The notes beneath the pieces were generated by a model. It ran no database searches and had not been told where the DNA came from. It saw only the letters and a list, made by a program, of their open reading frames with translations. Positions 1-8,147 of a stretch of 33,854 nt of DNA are shown here, piece by piece. The translations under genes and the position numbers were made by a program. Each line of letters starts with the position of its first letter. The first letter of the stretch is position 1. Location of the stretch: the NCBI GenBank assembly GCA_051275765.1, contig JBNMOV010000003.1, positions 1 through 33,854 on the forward strand, given 5' to 3'. Origin of the DNA: JAHDCE01 sp051275765 (lineage in GTDB: Bacteria > Bacteroidota > Bacteroidia > Chitinophagales > Saprospiraceae).

Positions 1-1734
1 GCCAAATATATAAATCAATAAAAGAATCGTTCCTATGAAAAATAAGATGCAGGTTTTGCAATTATTAAACATATTCAGTAAATAATTACTGTTGTCTTGT
101 TTGATATTGAAAGCCCATCTTCCTGTTACACTTCTATAATCTGGATGAGTGGATGTCAATAGAAACTTACCTTTATAATCGCCTGTTTTGACTAAGCATT
201 TACAGACATGAATATCTCTACAAACCAACCAGCCTTTATCTGTTTTTTCAATATTGAAATTCATGTATTTTGGAATATCTTGAAAAGATAAATCAAAATG
301 TTCTGGACTCAAAGGCGTTCCATCTGCTAAGGTTACAATTCCTTCAAAACAAGTATTATCATCAGTAAAATCCGCTAAACCAGATTCGGGAAATTGAATC
401 AATAATTGAGGATTATCTTCTGGCGGAAGATTGATAAAACAATCCACTTTTTTTACTGTAAATATGTCAGATTTATAATCGAAATAACCATCATAAATTG
501 CTCTAATAGAAAATGACGTTTCATCCTCATTTATTGGCACTTTCAAACTGAATGAATTATTCTCTAATTTCAATTCCTTTTCCTCATTACCATAATATAC
601 TTTGACCTTAGTTTTTCCTAAAGCTGCTGCGTCTATTACATTATCATCCAAATCTAAAATGTCTGCATGAATAGTAATGTATTTTTCATCTTTGCAAATA
701 GTATAAATGTTTTTATCCTCGTCTATCTTTTCAAATTTTCCTTTTGGATATGCTTTTAATTTTACAGCACTGACAGGAATTATTTTTAAATTATTAGTAG
801 AAATCACTTTATCAAAATTGATAGTAATTTCATCTCCTGGACTTAATAATTCTCCATCCTTATCAGCGATAGAATAAACTCTTCCAGATAATTTAGTATC
901 CGTATTTTGTCCTGAATTAATATTAAAATTAGAAGCATTCAAAGTATTAGAGATATCCAATGTGACATCAATTATTTTAGCTCCTGTGACTTGAGGTAAA
1001 ATATTTGTTTCTGCATTATCTTGATAAAGAACAATGAATTTTTTAATAGGAATTTCTGGACTAAAAGAAATAGAACTATCTGTTTTCTTTTTTACTTTCA
1101 AACTTTTTCCAGATACAGAAATGACTTCTGCTGCTATTTGTTCCAGATTGCCTCTTAATCCTTGATTAGAAGAAGCATCAGTTTTCAAAATATCCGTTAA
1201 TGGATATTCTGCTAATAAAGTCGCTACAGTATTTTGTGTAGGATTATCACTTGGTCTATTGATAGAAAGAAAAGAAATATATGGCTTTTCCTTTTTGCAA
1301 AAGGTATTAAAAGCATTTTCTAAACCAGCATAATCTCCCCACATTCCATCAGCAGCTATGATCATCCATTTTTGATAATCTTCTTCTTTATTCAATTCAT
1401 TGATAGCTGGAGTCATTAAATTATAATCTCCTACACTCGTCATTTGCCATTTGGAAATGATATCTATTTGAGCTTGCTTATCATTCAAATTGATAGGAAT
1501 TAATTCATATCCTCTAACGATAAAAAGCTGATCTTCTGGCTCTAATAAAGCTGTAAGTACTTGTAAGGAGTAATTGACAGATTCATATTTGCTGCCAGAC
1601 ATACTTCCAGAATCATCCAATACTAATATCACTTTCTTATGGTTTTGTGCAGCAGCAGCAAAAGAACATAGAAGAAATACGATTCCTAAAAGGAAAAGTT
1701 GGATCGATTGTTGATATTTATAAAGTCGTTGCAT
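1..1734 (-). CDS. Membrane-anchored von Willebrand factor A domain protein (partial, runs off left edge)
   Basis: I translated this frame by hand from the ATG at 1732-1734. It stays open for 578 codons to base 1, so the C-terminus is missing. Residues 1-30 are a signal peptide ending in AAAAQ. A VWA domain follows, with the metal-binding DxSxS motif as DDSGSMS at residues 40-46 and a second acidic site near GMWGDYAG. The middle looks like beta-sandwich repeats. A hydrophobic segment (CILFFIGTILLLIYIFG) sits at the very edge and looks like a membrane anchor after a periplasmic domain, with a cytoplasmic part presumably beyond the window. VWA domains of this kind bind protein ligands through a divalent metal; the partner is not visible here. 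The gene is divergent from the 1983 gene. Confidence is high for the domain and low for the role. Confidence 0.8.
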   Translation of the reverse strand, partial: MQRLYKYQQSIQLFLLGIVFLLCSFAAAAQNHKKVILVLDDSGSMSGSKYESVNYSLQVLTALLEPEDQLFIVRGYELIPINLNDKQAQIDIISKWQMTSVGDYNLMTPAINELNKEEDYQKWMIIAADGMWGDYAGLENAFNTFCKKEKPYISFLSINRPSDNPTQNTVATLLAEYPLTDILKTDASSNQGLRGNLEQIAAEVISVSGKSLKVKKKTDSSISFSPEIPIKKFIVLYQDNAETNILPQVTGAKIIDVTLDISNTLNASNFNINSGQNTDTKLSGRVYSIADKDGELLSPGDEITINFDKVISTNNLKIIPVSAVKLKAYPKGKFEKIDEDKNIYTICKDEKYITIHADILDLDDNVIDAAALGKTKVKVYYGNEEKELKLENNSFSLKVPINEDETSFSIRAIYDGYFDYKSDIFTVKKVDCFINLPPEDNPQLLIQFPESGLADFTDDNTCFEGIVTLADGTPLSPEHFDLSFQDIPKYMNFNIEKTDKGWLVCRDIHVCKCLVKTGDYKGKFLLTSTHPDYRSVTGRWAFNIKQDNSNYLLNMFNNCKTCILFFIGTILLLIYIFG

Positions 1735-1982
1735 GTTGTTTTGAGTTATTGAAAATTGGGTGTTAGTATGATTTTATAAAATAATAAATCTCAATTTTAT
1801 TCCATCTCGTAATAACTAGTAATATCCATATTCCGAATAAAAAAAACTGTTTTCGATCTCTTTTCGACTAATCTAAGAATAATTTCTATTAAAGTAGTCA
1901 GTTTGTTATTAGACTTCTGCTATTATTTGAATTATTGTGCTAAAATAAATTATTTTAATATAAATACTAAAATATAAACAAT

Positions 1983-3065
1983 ATGAGAATAGTACTTACT
2001 TTTTTTTTACTAATATTATTTCTCCATATTTCTTCTGCTCAAACTGAAGACTTTGAAGACGAAACATTAGGTTCGACTACATTTACTTTGGGTACGAATG
2101 TATTTCAGGTAACAGGAGATTTAAGAATAAGTGATTTTACCAATTTTTCTTGTAATGGCTTTATGGGAAAAAATACCTATATGGATACAGGCTATCTCAA
2201 TGGTTTGTCTAGTGGCGTATTTGGAAGCATCAGCCATACGAACAACAATCTTACTTTTACGGTTTCTACAACTATTGCCCAATGTGGTTGGCTAGGAATC
2301 AACGATGGAAGTGCAAATTCTACAGGAACTATCCGATTTATTGGTGTAAAACCAGATAACACCAATATTTTTGAGGAATTCACACTGACATCCACAGATC
2401 GTAATGACTTCCTTCCTTTTACATTTTCAGGCGTTATTTGGAATGGAGTAGCATTGAAGAGCTTACAGTTAGAAGTGGTAAGTGGTATGGATTATTGGGC
2501 TATGGATAATCTAGCAATAGAATCTATACAGTATTTGCCAGTAGAATTAATTTCTTTTGAAGGAGAAGTAGTTTCTAATGACATATTATTGAAATGGGAA
2601 ACCGCTTCTGAGATTAATAATATGGGATTTGAGGTAGAACATTCTATGGATGGAGAAAATTGGGATAATATAGGATTTGTTCATGGAAACAGAACTACTA
2701 CTGAGCTGAGTCAATATAGTTTCATCATTAATAACCCAACGGCTAAGAATAATTATTTTCGATTGAAACAATTGGATTTTGATAGGGTATTTGAATACTC
2801 TAATGTTGTCAATATTATATTGGAAATTGCTCCTGAAATTGGTGTTTTTCCTAATCCAACAGAAGGAAAAATAACCTTATATGGATTGGATGATGAAAAT
2901 GCAATGATTTATATTACGGATACCTATGGTAATCTTTTAAATGAATTGAAATCTACTTCCAATATAGATATGTCATCGTTTTCTGCTGGTGTATATTTCA
3001 TACATGTAGAAACTCGAGGAGAGCGTATATCTAAGCGAATAATAAAAAGTTCTGGAGGATTATAA
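1983..3065 (+). CDS. Secreted T9SS cargo protein of unknown function
   Basis: This 360-residue protein has a clear signal peptide (about 1-20, ending SSAQ). Residues 21-180 form a beta-rich domain containing WAMDNLAIES, as seen in jelly-roll or PEP-CTERM-like secreted proteins. A linker starting LPVELISFEGE (about 182) and an Fn3-like stretch (WETASEINNMGFEVEHS) come next; this segment is very common before T9SS domains in Bacteroidota. The last 75 residues are a type A sorting domain: PNPTEGKITLYG, then a DTYGN turn, then GVYFIHVETRGERISKRIIK. The product should cross the outer membrane by T9SS and be released or attached to surface LPS. I see no catalytic motif and would not assign a function beyond secretion. 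Confidence 0.8.
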   Translation: MRIVLTFFLLILFLHISSAQTEDFEDETLGSTTFTLGTNVFQVTGDLRISDFTNFSCNGFMGKNTYMDTGYLNGLSSGVFGSISHTNNNLTFTVSTTIAQCGWLGINDGSANSTGTIRFIGVKPDNTNIFEEFTLTSTDRNDFLPFTFSGVIWNGVALKSLQLEVVSGMDYWAMDNLAIESIQYLPVELISFEGEVVSNDILLKWETASEINNMGFEVEHSMDGENWDNIGFVHGNRTTTELSQYSFIINNPTAKNNYFRLKQLDFDRVFEYSNVVNIILEIAPEIGVFPNPTEGKITLYGLDDENAMIYITDTYGNLLNELKSTSNIDMSSFSAGVYFIHVETRGERISKRIIKSSGGL

Positions 3066-3132
3066 GTATTTCTTATTCTTTTAATGAGTGCTTGAGAAGT
3101 ATGAAAAAATACTTTTTTACGCTATTGTTTAC

Positions 3133-3182
3133 GAATTCATACTTTTTGATGACATTTTTCGTACTTTTGAAAGTATGAATTC
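3133..3182 (+). promoter_or_regulatory. Dyad operator overlapping the PAS-AraC promoter
   Basis: A perfect 13-bp inverted repeat, GAATTCATACTTT (3133-3145) and AAAGTATGAATTC (3170-3182), brackets a TAnnTTTG box (TACTTTTG, 3162-3169). The right arm ends 7 bp before the ATG at 3190. The core hexamer AAGTAT/ATACTT also occurs at 3064-3069, 3097-3102 and 3109-3114. The last two form a small hairpin followed by a T run that could also end transcription of the upstream gene. The geometry suggests a binding site that would block or position RNA polymerase, most simply autoregulation by the adjacent AraC-family protein. The regulator assignment is inference. Confidence 0.55.
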
Positions 3183-3189
3183 ATAAATA

Positions 3190-3972
3190 ATGGTAGGAGA
3201 TAAAATAAAAAATACAGACAAAATAAATATTGCGGTTATTGTCACAGACAAAAATCGTAAAATTCAATGGGTGAATGAGGACTTTACTCAAATAACTGGT
3301 TATACTTTACAGGATGTATTGGGCAAAAGACCTAGTATCCTCCAAGGAAAAAATACGGAACCTCATGTAATAGAGGAAATCCGCAATTCTCTGAACCAGC
3401 TAATTCCAATAAAGGTAGATGTAACTAATTATCGGAAAGATGGAAAAGAATATACCTGTAAATTGGTTATTTATCCCATTTTTGATGAAGAAGGGAGTCA
3501 CACTAATTTTATCGCATTTGAAATAGATGGAGATAAAATAGCTGATGATTCTAACATCTCTCTATTACAATTAGAACCAAGGTATTGTACGAGTAGTCTT
3601 ACTGATACAAAGGGATTGGACATATTCATTAAATTGAATGCGTTATTTGAAAATGAAAGAATTTATTTACAGCCAGATTTAAAACTAAAAGATCTAGCTA
3701 ATAAATTAGGTACAAATACTCGTTACCTTTCTCAAGTAGTTAATGATAGGACAGGAAGAAATATGCTCAATTTCATCAATAAGTATAGAGTGGAGGCAGC
3801 CAAGAAAAGAGTAAGAGATTCAAGTTATAGCCATCTTACCACATTTGCCATCTCTCAAATGTGTGGTTTTAGAAATAAGTCGACGTTCTATAAAGTATTC
3901 AAAGAATTTGAAGGAATGACACCTAAGCACTTTGTTAGGAATTTGGATAAAATAAGTACTACGATAAATTAA
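3190..3972 (+). CDS. PAS-domain AraC-family transcriptional regulator
   Basis: The protein has 260 residues. Residues about 10-113 form a PAS domain of the LOV-like subtype (WVNEDFTQITGYTLQDVLGKRP, then ILQGKNTE and YRKDGKEYTCKLVIYPI). In photoactive LOV domains the motif is GxNCRFLQG; here it reads GKRPSILQG, with Pro48 where the flavin-adduct cysteine would be, so light sensing through that chemistry is ruled out. Residues about 150-251 are an AraC-type double helix-turn-helix (LKLKDLANKLGTNTRYLSQVVN, and CGFRNKSTFYKVFKEFEGMTPKHFV). It should be a soluble one-component regulator sensing a small molecule, redox state or partner. There is no recognisable Shine-Dalgarno, as usual in this phylum. 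The operator just upstream suggests autoregulation. Confidence 0.88.
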   Translation: MVGDKIKNTDKINIAVIVTDKNRKIQWVNEDFTQITGYTLQDVLGKRPSILQGKNTEPHVIEEIRNSLNQLIPIKVDVTNYRKDGKEYTCKLVIYPIFDEEGSHTNFIAFEIDGDKIADDSNISLLQLEPRYCTSSLTDTKGLDIFIKLNALFENERIYLQPDLKLKDLANKLGTNTRYLSQVVNDRTGRNMLNFINKYRVEAAKKRVRDSSYSHLTTFAISQMCGFRNKSTFYKVFKEFEGMTPKHFVRNLDKISTTIN

Positions 3973-4029
3973 ACTATAGTTTATGATGGTATCTTTTAAT
4001 ACTGATTTTTCACGCTAAAGACGTGGAGA

Positions 4030-4085
4030 GTTGAGGTACAAAAACGGAGCTATGCCTTAGTATAGCTCCGTTTTTGTATCTCAAC
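4030..4085. terminator. Long stem-loop terminator after the PAS-AraC gene
   Basis: A 24-bp stem (4030-4053 with 4062-4085, one G-T pair) carries an 8-base loop. The GC core ACGGAGCTAT/ATAGCTCCGT is flanked by A and T runs, so it reads as an intrinsic terminator in either direction. It lies 57 bp past the stop at 3972. Confidence 0.7.
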
Positions 4086-4128
4086 TAGCTTTAAATATCC
4101 TCCTTATAGTTTTAAATATAATTTTGTC

Positions 4129-4162
4129 TTGGTACTTAAATAAGAATATTCTTCTATTTTTG
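4129..4162 (+). promoter_or_regulatory. Bacteroidota-type promoter for the DMT/SGNH operon
   Basis: TTG at 4129-4131, a 23-bp spacer and TATTTTTG at 4155-4162 match the TTG-N17-23-TAnnTTTG consensus of the primary sigma factor in this phylum. A second box, TAATTTTG, lies at 4119-4126. The leader to the TTG start codon would be about 105 nt. Confidence 0.5.
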
Positions 4163-4206
4163 CCTTGCTATTATTTATTATGAATAATTAGTATGAAATA
4201 TTTCAT

Positions 4207-4241
4207 AGGGTTTTAGCTCTAAAGCTAACCTACCTAACCCT
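4207..4241 (+). repeat. Leader hairpin before the DMT transporter
   Basis: AGGGTT+TTAGCT (4207-4218) pairs with AGCTAA (4223-4228) and AACCCT (4236-4241), giving a 12-bp stem with a CTAA loop and a 7-base bulge. It ends 33 bases before the TTG start and has no T tail. It may be a leader structure; I do not recognise a riboswitch class. Confidence 0.4.
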
Positions 4242-4274
4242 AGTTATCGGTCAAAGATCATCAATCATTTAAAT

Positions 4275-5210
4275 TTGGATACAGGACTTTTATATCTCGT
4301 ATTCAGTGTAGTATCGTCATCTATACTGATATTGCTATTTAAGGTATTTGCACAACAGAAAGTGAATACCTTTCAAGCCATCGTTGTGAATTACTTCGTT
4401 TGTGTATTGACGGGTTTTGTCATCACAGGAGATTCTCCATTTACTTCAGTGTTTTGGGAGGAAAGTTGGTTTTGGTTTGGAATAGCTTTAGGGCTGTGCT
4501 TTATTATAGGCTTTAATATTGTGGCTAGAACAGTACAAATATTTGGAGTAACGATAGGATCTGTGGCACAAAAAATGTCGCTTTTACTATCTGTTTCTTT
4601 TGCCATTATCTACTTTAAAGAAAGTGTCAACTTTATTAAAATACTAGGACTTTTTTCAGCATTTACAGCCATTATACTCACTAATATTCCTGCAAAATCA
4701 AGTAATGAAACCACAAACACCATTAATGGTCTTAGTCCCAAGGATAATTTAAGTAAATATTTTTATCTCATCTTATTGACATTTGGAATCAGTGGATTAT
4801 TGGAAATCATTATACAGTACGTGGAAAAAGTAGTAGAATCCCAAGGCAATGATGCCTCATTCCTTATTTTTGCTTTTGGAGTAGCATTTATACTAGGCTT
4901 TATATATTGGATGTATAACATGGTAGAAGGTAAAATGAAATTGGAAGGAAAGAGTATCATTGGAGGTATAGCTTTAGGCATACCTAATTTCTTTTCTCTC
5001 TATTTCTTGATGCTTGCTTTAGGGCAAGAAAATTGGGAAGCTTCTGTGGTTTTTCCTGTCTCTAATGTAGGAATTATTGGATTATCATCAGTAGTAGCTT
5101 TTATTGTTTTTAAAGAAAGGCTATCTACTATCAATATTTTTGGAGCGGTATTAGCGATGCTTTCCATATTACTCATCGGTTTTTCTGACCAAATAGTACA
5201 AATGTTATGA
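4275..5210 (+). CDS. EamA/DMT-superfamily permease, TTG start
   Basis: This 311-residue integral membrane protein has about ten hydrophobic helices in two homologous halves (roughly 1-145 and 160-311), the usual layout and length of drug/metabolite transporters of the EamA type. Each half ends with the typical helix-loop-helix (SVSFAIIYFKESVNFIKILGLFSAF; SSVVAFIVFKERLSTINIFGAVLAML), with a charged residue in FKE after the eighth-helix-like segment. The frame is open back to a TAG at 4206-4208 but contains no ATG, so TTG at 4275 is the likely start; the first helix begins right after it. The stop overlaps the next gene by 4 bp (ATGA), indicating translational coupling. The substrate cannot be told from sequence. 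Confidence 0.85.
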   Translation: MDTGLLYLVFSVVSSSILILLFKVFAQQKVNTFQAIVVNYFVCVLTGFVITGDSPFTSVFWEESWFWFGIALGLCFIIGFNIVARTVQIFGVTIGSVAQKMSLLLSVSFAIIYFKESVNFIKILGLFSAFTAIILTNIPAKSSNETTNTINGLSPKDNLSKYFYLILLTFGISGLLEIIIQYVEKVVESQGNDASFLIFAFGVAFILGFIYWMYNMVEGKMKLEGKSIIGGIALGIPNFFSLYFLMLALGQENWEASVVFPVSNVGIIGLSSVVAFIVFKERLSTINIFGAVLAMLSILLIGFSDQIVQML

Positions 5211-6451
5211 AACAATTATTGACCTTGTTTCTATGTTTTGCCATGTTTCAATTAATGGCACAAGACACACTTAGAGTACTATTTTTAGGAAATAGCTACA
5301 CGAATAATATTCCTAATATTGTCCAAAGTATTGCTGATAGCCAAGGCAAAATAATGGAGCATGATAGACATACATTAGGAGGGTATACTTTGCAGGAACA
5401 TTCTGTGGATGCTACTGGTTTAGCAAAAATAGCACTTGGGAATTGGGATTATGTGGTCATTCAGGAACAAAGCCAACTTCCGTCATTTTCTCCTAATCAA
5501 GTAAGTACTCAGGTTTATCCATATGCAGCATCCTTAGCGAATTCAATAAGAGTAGCGAATCCTTGTACTCAGCCTATTTTTTATATGACGTGGGGTAGAG
5601 AAAATGGAGATGCTTCCAATTGCGAATTTTACGAACCGCTATGTACCTATGAAGGTATGCAAGAAAGGCTGACAGAAAGTTATAATGAAATGGCCATGGA
5701 TAATGATGCATTAGTTGCTCCAGTAGGAGAGACTTGGAGAAGAGTAAGGACTGCTAATCCAGATTTTAGTTTATATAATGGAGATGGTAGTCATCCTAAT
5801 GCTAATGGAGCATATTTAGCTTCTTGTGTATTTTATTCTATGTTTTATGAAGGAAGTATGGAAGGAGATTATTTTGTGACGAATGCAGTATTAGACGAAG
5901 ATGCAGAAATGATCAGAGCTATGGCTGATGAAACAGTTTTTGATGAAAACGAACAATGGGATTTTTCGATATTAGAAGTGATGGCATCTGCTGAATATAT
6001 GTTAGAAGAAGACCTGTTTTCTTTTACAGAATTATCTACTAATGCGACTAGCCATAATTGGAGTTTTGGAGATGGAAATAACTCATCAGAAGCTAGTCCT
6101 ACTTACCTTTATACCAGTTCAGGAATATACGAAGTGACTTATATTGCTTCTAATGATTGCACTGCTGATACGATTACATTGGAAATCAATTATATATCTA
6201 CTACCACAGAAGAATTGATCGCTAAAGATTTTATTGTAATGCCTAATCCTTTCACGTCGAGTATAAGAATTGAAACAAATATTGCTTCTTCTATTGATGT
6301 GACTATCTATAATATGCTAGGAAAAAGAATAAAAACCTTACGATTTTCTAATGACGTAGAAGTCGATTTATCAGATTTGCCAAGAGGGGCATATTTCTTA
6401 GGTTATTCAAACGAAGGAAAAAGTAATTGGGTTAAGTTATTAAGAGAATAG
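5207..6451 (+). CDS. Secreted SGNH-hydrolase-like protein with PKD domain and T9SS sorting signal
   Basis: The protein has 414 residues. A signal peptide (1-19, ending MAQ) leads into an SGNH/GDSL-like fold at about 22-245. Block I is FLGNSYT with nucleophile Ser30, block II has Gly60 in LGGYTL, and block V is DGSHP with Asp193 and His196. A tryptophan-rich segment (FYMTWGRENGD) sits where the block III Asn is expected. Residues about 255-330 are a PKD domain (WSFGDGNNSSEASPTYLYTSSGIYEV split over the linker). The C-terminus, from about 345, is a type A T9SS domain (MPNPFTSSIRIETN, then LPRGAYFLGYSNEGKSNWVKLL). It is probably an extracellular esterase acting on carbohydrate or lipid esters, coupled to the permease upstream. 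The hydrolase call rests on motifs only. Confidence 0.8.
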   Translation: MKQLLTLFLCFAMFQLMAQDTLRVLFLGNSYTNNIPNIVQSIADSQGKIMEHDRHTLGGYTLQEHSVDATGLAKIALGNWDYVVIQEQSQLPSFSPNQVSTQVYPYAASLANSIRVANPCTQPIFYMTWGRENGDASNCEFYEPLCTYEGMQERLTESYNEMAMDNDALVAPVGETWRRVRTANPDFSLYNGDGSHPNANGAYLASCVFYSMFYEGSMEGDYFVTNAVLDEDAEMIRAMADETVFDENEQWDFSILEVMASAEYMLEEDLFSFTELSTNATSHNWSFGDGNNSSEASPTYLYTSSGIYEVTYIASNDCTADTITLEINYISTTTEELIAKDFIVMPNPFTSSIRIETNIASSIDVTIYNMLGKRIKTLRFSNDVEVDLSDLPRGAYFLGYSNEGKSNWVKLLRE

Positions 6452-6454
6452 TAC

Positions 6455-6537
6455 AAAAAAGAAAACCCTCGCCTTCAGAAGGCAAGGGCCTCTAACCCAA
6501 ACAAATAAACACAAAAACTACTTTTAAACAATCTTGA
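6455..6537 (-). ncRNA. Candidate small RNA with its own promoter and terminator
   Basis: On the minus strand a good promoter (6543-6574) is followed by about 80 nt that end in a hairpin (arms 6479-6488 and 6466-6475, loop CTG in RNA sense) with a T-rich tail (6455-6465, TTTTCTTTTTT). The stem is continuous only when read as minus-strand RNA: its one non-Watson-Crick position is U-G there, but C-A on the plus strand. The tail is also on the minus side. The transcript has no ATG. A unique purpose is not known, and no family is claimed. It lies tail-to-tail with the SGNH gene, so it could also act against that gene's 3' end. Confidence 0.55.
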
Positions 6538-6542
6538 CAATA

Positions 6543-6574
6543 CAAATATAATGCTAATCAATTATGCTAATCAA
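6543..6574 (-). promoter_or_regulatory. Promoter of the candidate small RNA
   Basis: On the minus strand TTG (6572-6574), a 21-base spacer and TATATTTG (6550-6543) match the phylum consensus well. No protein gene lies in that direction before the terminator at 6466-6488. A tandem 11-mer ATGCTAATCAA (6551-6561 and 6564-6574) covers the spacer. Confidence 0.55.
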
Positions 6575-6874
6575 GTGTATAGTGCATTTATTGTGACAAT
6601 TATTTTAAGCATATTTTATACATTTAAAAATATGTAAATAACTGTTTTTTAAATACTTGATTGTTTTTAAATATTTTTTATATGTATGATTTGTGAATGA
6701 GGTTTTCAAATTTCAGCATTTTTTTAGTATTCTAAATACCTTTTAGAGGCTACTAAATAGTTTTTTACTCAAATGTTTAGAAATTTCTATTTACAATTTT
6801 ATTGTTTATAACAAGTGTTTTTGAAATTCAATATAAAATTATACTATCTAGAACATTTATTTTTCTTCATTATG
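6575..6874. other. AT-rich gap without a gene
   Basis: No coding frame was found. The gap contains only AT-rich sequence and a weak hairpin CATATTTT/AAAATATG (6610-6617, 6627-6634). Confidence 0.5.
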
Positions 6875-6882
6875 TACCTTTG
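6875..6882 (+). promoter_or_regulatory. Promoter box for yaaA
   Basis: TACCTTTG matches the TAnnTTTG box. No good upstream TTG at the usual spacing was found. The leader to the ATG would be about 80 nt. Confidence 0.45.
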
Positions 6883-6971
6883 GAATAGATAAAGTTTACA
6901 TTTTTATGTGAATCTTTAAACTCCTTATAAATTCTTAGTGTTCTATTCTTAATAGAAAATGATAAATTGAA

Positions 6972-7733
6972 ATGATAGTATTATTATCGCCTGCCAAAAC
7001 ATTGGATTTTACTACAGAAAACTATGAATTTCATAGTAAGCCAAGGATGTTGAAAGATAGCAGTATCCTAATTGATCAGCTAAAAACAAAAACTAGCAAG
7101 GATTTACAAGACCTCATGAAAGTTAGTGTGAAGATTGCAGACTTGAATGTAGATCGTTTCCATTCTTTTAAGACACCTTTTAGTACTAAGAACGCAAAAC
7201 CCTCCATACTTGCATTCAAAGGAGATGTATATACTGGATTGCAAGCAGGAACAATGGATGAGGCTGATTTGGAATTTTCACAAGAACACCTTAGAATATT
7301 GTCTGGACTATATGGTATATTAAGACCAATGGATTTGATGCAGGCGTACAGATTGGAGATGGGAACTAGGCTGAAAAATGAACAAGGTAAAAATCTATAT
7401 GAATTTTGGGGTGACAAAATAACTAGACTCATTAATAAAGATTTAAAAGCATCGAAAGGCAAGGCAGTTATTAATTTAGCATCCAAAGAGTACTTCAACG
7501 CAGTAAAACCAAAGGAACTAAAAGGAGAACTTTATCATGTCAATTTCAAGGAAGAAAGAAATGGCGTATATAAGATTATCTCTTTCAATGCAAAAAAGGC
7601 TAGGGGAGTGATGTCCCGTTATATCATTAAAAATCGAATCACAAATCCAGAAGACCTCAAGGCATTCAATGAAGATAATTATACATTTAATCCCGATTTA
7701 TCTTCAGAAAAAGATTGGATTTTTACAAGATAA
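6972..7733 (+). CDS. yaaA: Peroxide stress protein YaaA (DUF328/UPF0246)
   Basis: The protein has 253 residues, close to the 258 of E. coli YaaA, and is complete. It carries the family signatures in order: LLSPAKTLDF at the N-terminus, FKGDVYTGL (about 77-85), LSGLYGILRPMDLMQAYRLE (about 109-128), NLASKEYFNAV (about 168) and KKARGVMSRYII (about 208). The E. coli protein lowers intracellular free iron during hydrogen peroxide stress and binds DNA through this fold; the same role is assumed here. It is a single-gene unit with its own promoter box. Palindromic elements rather than a plain terminator follow it. Confidence 0.95.
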   Translation: MIVLLSPAKTLDFTTENYEFHSKPRMLKDSSILIDQLKTKTSKDLQDLMKVSVKIADLNVDRFHSFKTPFSTKNAKPSILAFKGDVYTGLQAGTMDEADLEFSQEHLRILSGLYGILRPMDLMQAYRLEMGTRLKNEQGKNLYEFWGDKITRLINKDLKASKGKAVINLASKEYFNAVKPKELKGELYHVNFKEERNGVYKIISFNAKKARGVMSRYIIKNRITNPEDLKAFNEDNYTFNPDLSSEKDWIFTR

Positions 7734-7833
7734 CTCGCTCGCTTTGATAAACCTAGAAAGTTGGCTAAAGCTAAGGAACGTGTATGAAATAAGTACGTAA
7801 TTCTAGATGAACTTTTTAATGGTTTGCTATCAT

Positions 7834-7995
7834 TAGACTTTATTATGAATAATTGATGAGAGCCAAATCGACCTTTTAAAAATCTACTGCGTTATTTGTT
7901 TCTCGTCCCTAAGGCTACGATTTTCGAAAAAGACCTTGTTTATTTTCAAAATCTCTTATTTGTCTCTTATAAAAAACTATTCGTAATAAAGTCTA
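7834..7995. repeat. Long imperfect inverted repeat E1
   Basis: TAGACTTTATTA (7834-7845) pairs perfectly with 7984-7995. Pairing continues inward with few mismatches to about 7854/7975 (GAATAATT against GAATAGTT) and again through GAGAGCCAAAT against GAGACAAAT. The centre is near CCCTAAGGCTACG at 7907-7919. The full element is about 162 bp with no coding frame. Confidence 0.6.
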
Positions 7996-8147
7996 TTATC
8001 AATTCCGTGATTTTGTCTAGCATAAGACACTGACCATTGAAGTTTTGAAAAATCCAATGGTCTCATCAAGCTCTATTTACACTGCAAAATTGAAATGTTA
8101 AGTTGAGTAATAACCTCAATTTTAGATAATCTATCTGATAGTTTTTA

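Noticed and set aside
1921..1929. TATTATTTG upstream of the 1983 gene as a promoter box
   Set aside because: The spacing within the box is one base too long, and the TTTG at 1902-1905 is too close; not strong enough to list.
7076..7498. 140-residue frame antisense to yaaA
   Set aside because: It is fully inside a well-conserved gene on the other strand; composition is what an antisense shadow gives.
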